Below, piece after piece: positions 54,153 through 64,000 of a stretch of 64,000 nt of DNA. The notes under the pieces are model-generated. The model searched no databases, was not told where the DNA came from, and saw only the letters and a program-made list of their open reading frames with translations. Numbering within the stretch: the stretch's first letter is position 1; each line of letters begins with the position of its first letter. The DNA is from Mya arenaria (taxonomy: Eukaryota; Mollusca; Bivalvia; Myida; Myidae): contig NC_069125.1 of the NCBI RefSeq assembly GCF_026914265.1, positions 64,903,479-64,967,478 of the forward strand, given 5' to 3'. Made by a program: the position numbers and the translations under genes.

Positions 54153-57100
54153 CCAACCAACCCTACCTATTTTTGAAAAGGATGTAACCCTAACCAAACA
54201 TTTTTTTTTTTAGGCCTCATGGATATCCATGGATATCTGAAAGTTTGTTGTTTCTCTCATTTTCACCATAAAGGGGTCATGACTCCTAGCAGGATATTCC
54301 AAAATGAAGGTGGATGGGTGAATTTGGCAGTCTGCCAACCCAATTTCTGTTTACCCACCCCCACCCGCCCACACATGAGTACCAAGGAAATAATACAGGT
54401 GTAAAAAATCACATATACAAAGGTTCACATAATGGTCATGGATATCTGAAAGTTTGAGAAAAATATATTGAAAAATGACAAAGGAGTAGGCCACCAAAGC
54501 GAATATTACCCCACTCCCACCCACCTCAGGGGAGATAACAAACCTGTTTCTCTCATTTTCACCATAAAGGGGTCATGATGAAAAATGACAAAGGAGTAGG
54601 CCACCAGAGCGAATATTACCCCACTCCCACCCACCTCAGGGGAGATAACAAACCTGTTTCTCTCATTTTCACCATAAAGGGGTCATGACTCCTGACAGGA
54701 TATTCCAAAATGAAGGTGGACGGGTGAATTTGACAGTCTGCCAACCCAATTTCTGTTTACCCACCCCCACCACCTCCCCCCCACACATGAGTACCAAGGA
54801 AATAATACAGGTGCACAAAATCACATATACAAAGGTTCACATCATGGTCATGGATAGCTGAAAGTTTGAGAAAAATATATTGAAAAATGACAAAGGAGTA
54901 GGCCACCAAAGCGAATATTGTAACAAATTTAAGGCCTGTATGCACCTAACTTCAGGACTTTTGATGGTCTTTTTAAGGACAAAATCAATTAAAGGTCTTT
55001 TTAAGGCCATGCAAACATTCTGATTAATACAGGTGCACCAAATCACATATTCAACAGTTCATATCATGGTCATTGACATCTGAAAGTTTGAAAAAGATTT
55101 ATAGAAAAAATGAGAAAAAATGACCAAGGATTAGGCTAGACAAAGCTGTATAATTTTTGCCTATTTTAACTTATTCAGGGGCCATAATTGGAGACATGAT
55201 CATGTGATTCCAACCACAATCACAGGGGCAAATGTTCTCACCATGGCTAAAAGTTTGAAAAAGATTCATTCAAAAATGACGAAGGAGTAGGACGAACAAA
55301 ACTAATTTTACCCAATTTAACTCATTAAGGGGCCACAACTCCACTCAGGATCATGTGACTCCCACCAAATTCATGGAGGCAAAGGTTTACATCATGGCCA
55401 TTAATATTTGAAAGTTTGAAAAAGATTTGCTCAATAGCTTCAAAGAAGAATCCTGGACAAAGCTAATTTTGCCCAATTTAACTCATTAAGGGGCCACAAC
55501 TCCACTCAGGATCATGCGACTCTGACCAAATCCACGGAGGCACAGGTTTACATCATGGTCATTAATATTTGAAAGTTTGAAAAAGATTTGTTCAATAACG
55601 ACAAAGATGAATCCCGGACAAAAAAAAACGGACGGACAGACGGACAGACAGACAGACGGACAGACGGACAACCCGATTCCAGTATACCCCCCCAAACTTT
55701 GTTTTGGGGGGTATAAAAACTTTGTTTTGGGGGGTATAAAAATTGAGGAAACCTAAAATCAATATATTGTTGTTTTTAGAAGACACTTTAAACGTTGGTA
55801 AAAACAAGACACTTTAAACGTTGGTAAAAACAAAGAAACATTTCTGTAACTTTCCAAAACTTCTTATGAAACCTTGTTCTGGGCTTTCATTTTACTACTT
55901 AGTGTTAAAAACTTGAAAACAAAATCATTTTACAAAGAATTTTGAAGCTTTTACTAGAAATTACCGACCCTATCATCTGGCAGTGGTTTGACTATGTGCA
56001 TGTCTATCTGGGCCTCACTGGTAGTGATTGTGGGCTCCTCAGCTGGCTGCACCTCAAATGGGGCCTCCTGTACACCCAGCAACTTCAGCTCCCTGGCCTT
56101 CAGTTGATCCTGGGCTCCCTTGATGAATGGTTCCTCAGACGGCTGAAGAATTCATACTTTCAGATGATGTGGACAAATAATAGTTAGCTTTAAACAGTAG
56201 AGTTAAAAAATCATGTTCTCAAGGTGTATGTACACTAATTAATTAAGCTAATTAATTATTCCAAAATCTGGCCAAAATCAAAAACATGCATTGGTTTGAA
56301 TGGGTGGAAATCTCATCAGATAAGGATATAACAATGTACATAATTTGAACCAACCTCAGCATCAACGAGCTGCATGAGGAGTTGCCGTCTCTCCATATCC
56401 AATATTTCCAGCACCTGGTTTGGGGTGGCAGTCAACAGTTTACAATGATTGGTCATGTCAGCTGACTCTGCAAGAAAGTAACTTGGATTTCAAAAATTTC
56501 TACACTTCACAACAATACTCATTACATGCCTTTCTATTGTAAAAACTTCAGCAGTTAAGTAGAAATATAAAAATAAAATTTGAATCTGTATTTATAATCA
56601 TTGATATGTTTCCATTTCTTGAATTGAGTCCCTTATTTTTAACTCAATTTCCACATGAACATATTAAATTATTACCTCTAACATTATGGCATTTTCCTGT
56701 GCATTTGTTCCACAGGTTGGCAGGCACAGCATATATACTGCCTTTTTCCTTCTTCATAAGAGTCATAGATATCTCGTCACCAATCTTGTACTTGCTCACT
56801 TCACGACATGAAACACTGAAATGTTTGGTATAATGTGAGGATGAATTCTTTACAAGGTCTCTGGTATAACAAAAGACGTTTGATTCATTTCTTATTTAAT
56901 TTTAGATTCAAGCTCATTTTATGAGAACTTGATCAAGAATCATTTTTATTTACATGTTTATAATGATACAACAATGGTCTATTGGAAAACATTTTAGAAA
57001 CTGAAATTATCCATTGTAAAAGCATAAAAAATATACTTAATTTGAAAGATAAACAGTCCTCTGGTCTATCTAATGACCTTAATATTTGACCTAAAAACCA

Positions 57101-60100
57101 ATACAAGTCATTAGCCTGTTAAGACCAAGTTTGTGGACCTCAGACCGAGTGTTCTCTATTATTCAATGGGACATGGTTTAGTCCACTGGTTGACTGGTGC
57201 AAAGCAATATTCCCCCACTTATAATAAGAAGTACCAACTTTTGTAATACCTTTTTAAGTCCTCACTATGTATTGACTCATAGCAAATTGGACATTTTCTC
57301 CATGTTTTCTCCCCAAGTGCAAGGTAGTGTAGGATACAGGCCCAGCAATATATGTGGCCGCAGCGGGTCATCTTGGCAGCCACTGGGTACTGCAGACAGA
57401 TTGGACAGCTTGCAGCCTCACTGTCTATCACTCTCTGAAATGGTACAGATCATTGAGATTAAATTGAGATAATGAAACGAAGGCAAAGTGAAAAATTACC
57501 TCATTTTTAGTTTTTGTTGTGTCTGAATTACTATTTTTTTAACACAACATTTTCAAACATTTATATCTTAAAAGTGTTATTTTTCCAGTGCAGAATTCTT
57601 CCAGTAGTTGGAGATGTGAATCCTAAGACAGATGACCTACCACTTGTTCCACTGCACCCCAGTCAACCAGTGTGTCTGGATCCATCATGTGAACAGAGTA
57701 ATCCCCCTTCTCCCTCACCACAAAATGGCAACTGAAAGTAGTACAAGTTATGTATAAATTGATGCAAAATAAAGTTTGTCTTCAGGTCTGTGTCTACTGT
57801 CAATTAAATATTCTAATTATACCTCACTACAATACAATATGCAACTAATGAATGACTAAACAAGCAATTCAAATAAGTTGTTACATTTGTGGTTAATTTG
57901 CAAAGCTACTTTTTCTAAGCTAATTACAGCCTAAATGTCTTTACGACTACCACGACCAGAAACACAAAACTATGTGAGCTTACTTAGCTTGCAGAAACTG
58001 TTCCTTGTTATAGTAGAGCTTCCTATTGCGAGTGTAAGTGTTCCTGTAGCGCATCTGGCGACCAGAACTGTACCCAAAGTTCCCACCCCGCCCCTGGCTG
58101 CTCGGCACTGCATGTTCATATGTGAAGTTGAGTAGGTGGTTCAGGTTTCCCTTCTTGGATCCAGTCTGGATAGCAGAGCCATATTCTGCACTCAACTCTT
58201 CTTCTTCTAGCTGCAAGTTTAAATATAATCTTTGTCAAAAATTGTAACTGCATGTACTGTAAATAACTAGGATTAAGGCTTTAATCTTAACATTTAACTA
58301 TTTTTAAGCTACCGGTATATAGATACTTAGTTTTTAATTACCATTATATCCCATGACAATGTTGTCAGAAATATGTCTATTCCAGTATCCACTTTGCTGT
58401 TAGGTTTTCTACAAAAGCTACAACTTTGTATCAAAGTCATGGTGATATCATAGTGTATTTTATTACTTCAAGTTAATGGCAGATTGAAATAAAAAGTAAA
58501 ATGTATAGTTAAATATATTTTCTTAAAAACAGCAATGAAAACAGACACCATCACCAGGTGGTTAAGCATGAAATGAGTGCTATTGACAGCACATGCATTG
58601 CACATTAGTGCTATTGACAGCACATGTATTGCACATGATTGCGCAATATTTACCCACCTATCAAAGGGAGATTAATAATTACATAAACTTAACTACACCA
58701 GCAGATCAGTTATTTCCCTTCATTGCTTAAAACTGCATGATTATATCGTTTTAATATCAAAACAGTTATGGAAAGTTGCTGCACCCTGTCCTTTTTCTGT
58801 AGCACACGCCTGCCTTAAAGGACACCAGCATGTGCACACTTCTTCCCATAGAATTAAATAGTTAAGACTGTTAAAAAAAAATTAATTAATTATTATATTA
58901 TTATAGATTAAAAATTATAATAATTAGAAATACATACAAACTTTTACATATTTGGAAGTTGGTTATTATTTTAATTAAACACAATTCCTACCATTTTCTG
59001 TCAAATTCATAATGTTCAAAATGTTCACAGCCGATACAATATACCCTTTTCTCCTATAGCACCTTGTCTCAGTTTTTCTCGTTGTAATTTTAATGGCTTT
59101 CCCTACATAAAAATGCTTCCATTTTCCAAACAAAAATGTTCAGTTTTTCCCAAAAATATTTTTTTCCCCTTCTACCTAAATTTAATTTTACCTAGAATTT
59201 AAAATTACTCCACTGCATATATTTATTGAAATTATTTCTATTCAAGACATTCTTTGCAAGCAAACTTTACTTTTGGCTTTTCGTAATGTAAAATACATGT
59301 TTTACGTGAAAATAGTGCCATAATCAATGGATTGTAATCTTCAGTAAGCCACTGTATCAGCTTCACAGTGTTGAAGGAAAAAATATGTTCGTGTATTTCA
59401 AGTATCTCAAGCTTGTCCTTGCTGTTATGCATGTTTTAGGGATAGCCTGTATTTACATAGTATATAAATTATAATATATAATAACATCAGCAAAAGCAGA
59501 AAATTTAACTTTTTACAAGGAAAATAAATAATTTTTTGACTTCTCACATTTATAACTTTCCCAATGTAAAAGGCACAGGCAGTAAAATTATTTAAAAAAA
59601 ACAAAAAAACACTGTCCCTCTTTTGAAGCACATTGTCCTTTTTAATACCTAGCTTAAACACTATTTATCAAGTGGTGTTAGCAGAAATGCAACTTAAAAT
59701 TATTTCCATACTCTTGAAACACATTGAATGCTGTCTAAGATGAGTCAGACTGTGAGTCATCATGACAACTCTATTCTGCTTATGTTACACTTGTACATTG
59801 TTTGTTCATAAAAAGGTTTGGACTCTTGTAAGGAAAAAATGGAACCAAATTTCATCCTTTAGTTTCAGCCCTATTCATTAAACATAAAAATAATGTTTCA
59901 TTATTTGTATCCTATACCAGTTCTGAATTAGTCTAAGACTTCAACCAACACAATATTACAATTTTACCTCAAGTTTTTTTTCAACTAAATCTGTCCGGAC
60001 CCGGCGACAAGCCCCCCCCCCCCCCCCCCCCCCTAAAGAAGACCTGTTCAAAAGTCTTATTATATAGAAATGTCACACATTTTCGCAATGTGTATTCTGT

Positions 60101-60972
60101 CAATATATTTTCGCGATGTGGCAATTCATAAGAGGGCTCTAGAATTTTCGCCGTTGCAGATTAACGATGACAATTGTATTTATCTTTAAAACTGTTTTTA
60201 ACCAGCAATGCTACTTTATTACAATTCCAATTTAACAGTTTGGTATTAAACAAACGGATATATCATGTACACAATGCAGCAGATTGCTATGTAAAAATCT
60301 GGACCGATTTTAACACCTAATCAGGATAGCTATTTAACAGGTATTTAACAAACAGATATATCATGTACACAATGACCGACGACGCAGCAGATTGCTATGT
60401 GAAAATATGGACTGATTTTACACCTAATCAGGATAGCTGCAAGCACATAATTTGTTTAATTGTGTCTTATTGACCTACCACTACACGTGATTGGACCAAT
60501 TGCAAGCGTCTCCTAATTTAACAGATATCGAGTGTTCAGCTTAGCGGAAAAAGCAGCTGGTCACAATGGTTTGATGGTAACTAGGACACTTTTATTGGGG
60601 GTAATATGAATGTGGGAATGACCCAAGAATGTTTGTGTATTACAGATTATATATAGATTAGAAAATTTCTAACCTATTTTTGCGACACTTTTTGAAACTA
60701 AAATCGGTCTGGCTTGGTCAAAATCGGTCCAGACCGGCAAATTGCCGGCTTTTAGAAGCCCTGATTTTGATGTTATAAAATTTCTAAATTTCCAAGGAGA
60801 CTTACGTCACCCCCGTTTCCTGTGGAGTAGTCTCCTCTTGGTCTTGGCCGCTTGTCGATACCTGAACGCTGCTTCTGAGGAGTGGGTTTTCTACCTTCAT
60901 TGTAGGAACTGTTACCAGCAGCTGAACTATTTCCACGGCGCCTACCCCAGTTCTGGTTTCTGGTGGACACAT
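49803..60972 (-). CDS. RNF10: RNF10, RING-type E3 ubiquitin ligase (5' end missing)
   Basis: Exons from 5' to 3' on the minus strand: 60806-60972, 57984-58210, 57641-57731, 57250-57434, 56676-56815, 56355-56467, 55969-56142, 53255-53482, 52914-53028, 52479-52612, 52133-52250, 51789-51890, 51483-51602, 51219-51295, 50771-50969, 49803-49891 (TAG at 49805-49803). All phases agree, giving 758 residues; human RNF10 has about 811. Landmarks of the family appear in order: [25 protein letters not shown], the C3HC4 [43 protein letters not shown], a basic [11 protein letters not shown] stretch, DNEDKVPVP and C-terminal [13 protein letters not shown]. The first listed exon begins with two bases of a split codon, so the start codon exon lies upstream, possibly beyond 64000. 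RNF10 orthologues act in ribosome-linked ubiquitination and transcription; activity here is inferred from the intact RING. Confidence 0.95.
50050..50713. mobile_element. 664-bp hAT-like MITE in an RNF10 intron
   Basis: Termini CAGGGTTCGAATTTA and TAAATTCGAACCCTG are perfect 15-bp inverted repeats of the CAGGG...CCCTG type common in hAT elements. TATATATA flanks both ends, compatible with an 8-bp target duplication in a TA-rich site, although the low complexity prevents proof. Subterminal regions repeat GCGAGT/ACTCGC motifs many times (for example 50068-50150 and 50660-50690), as expected of transposase-binding clusters. Confidence 0.8.
53683..55740. mobile_element. Tandem-repeat mobile element (pearl/HINE-like) in an RNF10 intron
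   Basis: Repeated blocks contain CACCATAAAGGGGTCATGAC, CCAACCCAATTTCTGTTTAC, GAGTACCAAGGAAATAATAC and GAAAGTTTGAGAAAAATATA (near 53690, 54250, 54550 and 54660). More diverged blocks with GGGGCCACAACTCCACTCAG follow to 55600. The body ends in a GACGGACAGACGGACAGACA microsatellite and a terminal hairpin TATACCCCCCCAAAC/GTTTTGGGGGGTATA at about 55683-55720. Core repeats, ACGG/ACAG microsatellite and hairpin tail match the architecture described for oyster pearl elements and HINEs. No protein is encoded. A MITE at 53875 is nested in the first block. Confidence 0.7.
53875..54216. mobile_element. 342-bp MITE with TCA target duplication, nested in a repeat
   Basis: Ends GGCCTAAAAAAAAAATACAT and TTTGGTTCGGGTTAC match the complement of the right end (GTAACCCTAACCAAACATTT onward to TTTAGGCC). 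TCA lies on both sides (53872-53874, 54217-54219). Sister repeat copies near 54434 and 54845 read ATGGTCATGGATA without the insert, so the empty site is visible in the same window. The interior has poly(A)/poly(T) stretches at 53980-54020 and 54121-54150. A 3-bp duplication suggests a PIF/Harbinger-type insertion. Confidence 0.85.
57250..57434 (-). other. RNF10: RING-finger exon of RNF10
   Basis: One exon holds the complete [17 protein letters not shown] and a second CPIC, giving the C3HC4 order of zinc ligands, followed by [10 protein letters not shown]. The Cys/His spacing and the [18 protein letters not shown] stretch closely follow human RNF10, so E2 binding should be preserved. Acceptor CATTTCAG at the 5' side and donor AAAG|GTATTA at the 3' side (minus strand). 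Confidence 0.95.
58211..60805 (-). other. Large RNF10 intron with local repeats
   Basis: No exon is needed here because exons 60806-60972 and 57984-58210 join in phase 0. A poly(C) run lies near 60010-60033. A direct duplication of about 100 bp (ATATATCATGTACACAATG ... CACCTAATCAGGATAGCT) lies at about 60245-60335 and 60350-60440. No coding signal is evident. Confidence 0.5.
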
Positions 60973-61297
60973 CTATAAGAGACCGGACAAATTATTGACT
61001 AATTGTTCAAATGAATAATACAATACAAAAGCTGTACAACTTCGTGCTATGTTTATAAAATAGTGACAGTAAGTCTGATCCTTGTAAATTACTTACTTTC
61101 TTCTGTCAAAGAAGATAACAAAATTGCTTTGTGTTAATAACTGATGATCTGGCTTGATATATAGTAAACTACTGGTAAAGGATGTTCTGAGTTGAAAGAG
61201 AAAAACAATACAACACAGGGTTAGAAACAGCTCAGTTTTTCATATTTACAGTAAAAAAATTATGTGTCATGGCTAAAAGCGTTACTAATGCTTAAAG

Positions 61298-61932
61298 AAC
61301 AAGAGATGTCACAGTATGTGACAAATGCCCCCGAATGTGAAATTGACCTTTGAACAATGTCAGTACATAAACAAGAGCTGTCAGAGTATGTGACGAATGC
61401 CCCCAAATGTGACATTGACCTATGAACAGGTCAGTACATGAAAAGTTGATATTGCCTTTACGTGTCCAATACATATGGCAAATTATTTTAAATTGCCACT
61501 GAACATAAAAAATACCACCCATACTTGACAACCTACACTCTTATGTCTTTATATGCAACACTCCATTGTGAATAAACACCTAAGTGTGACCTTGACCTTA
61601 GAGGTAGGGACATGGGTCTTGCATGCGACACTTCGTCTTGGTATGTCGAACACATATGGCAAGTCATTTTAAAATCTGTCCATACAAGAGAAAGTTACAG
61701 CCCAGACACGACAACCTATACCCTATGTCCTTATATGCAGCATTCCATTGTGAATACCTAAGTTTGATCTTGACCTTAGAGGTAGGGACATGGTTCTTGA
61801 ACATGACACGTTGTCTTGGTCTGTGGAACACATGTGACAAGTCATTTTAAAATCTGTCCATACAAGAGAAAGTAACAGCCGGGACACAACAACCTATACT
61901 CTATGTCCTTATATATGCAGCATTCCATTGTA
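61298..61932. repeat. About 180-bp tandem repeats with palindromic 5' ends (type 1)
   Basis: Two abutting starts read AACAAGAG(A/C)TGTCA followed by G(T/A)ATGTGAC(A/G)AATGCCCCC, where TGTCACA/TGTGACA forms a palindrome. Monomers of about 180 bp follow, marked by TGACCTTGACCTTAGAGGTA (near 61590 and 61770) and GACACGACAACCTATACCC. The same monomers resume at 63725-64000 beyond an inserted element, so the array is interrupted and continues off the window. Confidence 0.8.
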
Positions 61933-63724
61933 AACTAGAGCTGTCACAGGGGTGACAAATACCCCCAAATGCCGCCTGGACACAGGAATGGCAAACCATT
62001 TCTTTGAAAAGAGGCCATAACTCCAAGGTTACTGCACACTGCATCTTCTTTTATCATGCATGTATTGTTTTATTTAAATCTGTTGAGTAATTTAGAAGTA
62101 ACACTGCTTACAAGAAAAAACTAGCCTTTCATGAGTTATCGTCCGGAAACCGTTTTCTATTTTTAGTAACAATGACCTTGACCTTGGCCCCACCAGCCCC
62201 AATATCGAACTTGACCTGTATCTTCTGATGTTACACCTGTGTACCAAAAATTGTTCAAATCTGTCTAGCCTTTCATGAGTTATCATCCGGAAACCGTTTT
62301 TCTATTTTTAGTAACAGTGACCTTGACCTTGGCCCCACCAGCCCCAATATCGAACTTGACCTGTATCTTCTGATGTTACACCTGTGTACCAAAAATTGTT
62401 CAAATCTGTCTAGTCTTTCATGAGTTATTATCCGGAAACCGTTTTCTATTTTAAGTAACAGTGACCTTGACCTTGGCCCCACCAGCCCCAATATCGAACT
62501 TGACCTGTATCTTCTGATGTTACACCTGTGTACCAAAAATTATTCAAATCTGTCAAGCCTTTCATGAGTTATCGTCCGGAAACCATTTTTCTATTTTTAG
62601 TAACAATGACCTTGACTTTGGTCCCACCAGCCCCAATATCGAACTTGACCTGTATCTTCTGATGTTACACCTGTGAACCAAAAATTGTTCAAATCTGTCA
62701 AGCCTTTCATGAGTTATCCTCTGGAAACCGTTTTTCTATTTTAGTAACAGTGACCTTGACCTTGGCCCCACCAGCCCCAATATCGAACTTGACCTATATC
62801 TTCTGATGTTACACCTGTGTACCAAACTGTATCTTCTGATGTTACACCTGTGTATCAAAAATTGTTCAAATCTGTCTAGCCTTTCATGAGTTATCATCCG
62901 GAAACCGTTTTTTTATTTTTAGTAACAGTGACCTTGACCTTGGCCCCACCAGCCCCAATATCGAACTTGACCTGTATCTTCTATGTTACACCTGTGTTCC
63001 AAAAATTGTTCAAATCTGTCTAGTCTTTCATGAGTTATCGTCCGGAAACTGTTTTCTATTTTTAGTAACAGTGACCTTGACCTTGGCCCCACCAGCCCCA
63101 ATATCGAACTTGACCTGTATCTTCGGATGTTACACCTGTGTACCAAAAATTGTTCAAATCTGTCAAGCCTTTCATGAGTTATCATCTGGAAACCGTTTTT
63201 CTATTTTTAGTAACAATGACCTTGACCTTTGCCCCGCCAGCCCCAATATCGAACTTGCCCTGTATCTTCTGATGTTACACCTGTGTACCAAAAAATTTTC
63301 AAATCTGTCAAGCCTTTCATGATTTATCGTCCGGAAACCGTTTTTCTATTTTTAGTAACAGTGACCTTGACCTTGGCCCCACCAGCCCCAATATCGAACT
63401 TGACCTGTATCTTCTGATGTTACACCTGTGTATTAAAAATTGTTCAAATCTGTCAAGCCTTACATGAGTTATCGTCCGGAAACCATTCTTCTATTTTTAG
63501 TAACAGTGACCTTGACCTTGGCCCCACCAGCCCCAATATCGAACTTGACCTGTATCTTCTGATGTTACACCTGTGTACCAAATTTTTTTTAAAATCTGTC
63601 TAGCCTTTCATGAGTTATCGTCCGGAAACCATGAAAACCAACAGACCGACCGACTGACAGACAGACAGACCGACCGACAAGCTCACTCCTATATACCCCC
63701 TCAAACTTTGTTTGTGGGGGTATA
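61933..63724. mobile_element. 1.8-kb tandem-repeat element (type 2) nested in the type 1 array
   Basis: It starts ACTAGAGCTGTCACAGGGGT then GACAAATACCCCC, like the type 1 start. Its body is ten copies of a 144-146-bp monomer beginning TGACCTTGACCTTGGCCCCA at 62173, 62318, 62462, 62607, 62751, 62929, 63072, 63217, 63362 and 63507, one spacing enlarged by a 34-bp partial duplication. It ends in an ACAGACAGACAGACCGACCG microsatellite and a hairpin ATATACCCCCTCAAAC/GTTTGTGGGGGTATA. Outside, type 1 sequence stops at CATTCCATTGT and resumes at ATAAACAC. Core repeats, microsatellite and hairpin fit a HINE/pearl-like element. Confidence 0.78.
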
Positions 63725-64000
63725 ATAAACACTAATTTTGACCTTGATCTTAGAGGTAGGGACACTGGTCATGCACGCGACACGTCGTCTTAGTATGTCA
63801 AACACATGTGGCAAGGTATTTTAAAATATATCCATACAAGAAAAAGTTACAGCCCAGACACGACAACCTATACCTTGTGTCCTTATATGCAGCAATCCAA
63901 TGTGAATAAACACCTAAGTGTGACCTTGACCTCAGAGGTAGTGACACGGGCCTTGCACCCGACACGTTGTCTTGGTATGTCGACCACATGTGGCAAGTTA
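63725..64000. repeat. Continuation of the type 1 repeat array
   Basis: Monomer landmarks GAGGTAGGGACA, ACACGTCGTCTTAGTATGTC and CAGCCCAGACACGACAACCT recur at about 182-bp spacing (63753, 63935) and run off the window. Confidence 0.85.

Noticed and set aside
55942-56187. 81-codon plus-strand frame
   Set aside because: Antisense shadow of RNF10 exon 55969-56142.
57514-57735. 73-codon plus-strand frame with Pro-rich end
   Set aside because: It is the antisense shadow of RNF10 exon 57641-57731, whose minus-strand frame matches the family.
62092-63185. Repeated minus-strand frame (ITHERLDRFEQFLVHRCNIRR)
   Set aside because: Translation of the 145-bp type 2 monomers; copies are broken by indels and have no other gene features.

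Overview
The window looks like nuclear DNA of an invertebrate, most likely a bivalve mollusc. Its coding sequence is cut into short phase-compatible exons with GT-AG introns, the base composition is AT-rich, and it is packed with minisatellites, MITEs, a tRNA-derived SINE and elements resembling the pearl/HINE elements of bivalves. The bivalve assignment is an inference from these signs and not from a match to a known genome.

Four protein-coding genes can be read. (1) At 2407-3448 (+) lies the 3' end of a secreted protein with Thr-rich linkers and two six-cysteine modules. (2) At 9624-28076 (+) lies a complete reprolysin (M12B) metalloprotease of ADAM/ADAMTS type. It has a signal peptide, prodomain, furin site RQKR, catalytic motif HELGHNLGSGHD, a Met-turn, a Cys-rich region, a Thr-rich linker and two C-terminal Cys modules. 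Nineteen exons join in frame to 812 codons plus stop. Gene 1 ends in the same kind of Thr-rich and Cys modules, so the two are probably tandem paralogues. (3) At 38346-48439 (+) lies a PSTPIP1-like F-BAR plus SH3 adaptor of the cortical actin cytoskeleton. (4) At 49803-60972 (-) lies RNF10, a RING E3 ubiquitin ligase. Sixteen exons join in frame over 758 residues, and only the extreme N-terminus is missing. The proteins have unrelated roles, so no operon-like cooperation is implied; genes 3 and 4 converge tail to tail.

The rest is dominated by repeats: a 55-bp array (615-2355), a 48-bp array (3443-5690), a 40-bp array (9038-9372), an 18-bp array with a 180-bp higher-order repeat (15761-17700), a 35-bp array of about 107 copies (18339-22110), tetranucleotide tracts (26880-27180), a 31-bp array (28628-29257) and a 12/24-bp array (35340-37620). 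Tandem-repeat mobile elements with a shared hairpin tail lie at 53683-55740 and 61298-64000. Several inverted-repeat elements (7970, 14786, 30266, 42479, 47090, 50050, 53875), a decayed LINE (22700-23600) and a tRNA-derived SINE (33248) fill introns and intergenic DNA.

The most striking pattern is that four of the minisatellites abut splice sites or exon ends of the two protease genes. Two carry donor-like GGTTAGTA/GGTAAGTA in every unit and start at the end of a coding exon; two stop 11-55 bp before an acceptor. Other notable items are a nested element insertion, a MITE whose empty site is visible in neighbouring repeat copies, a near-perfect 90-nt hairpin, a phase-confirmed GC-AG intron, and duplicated prodomain exons.
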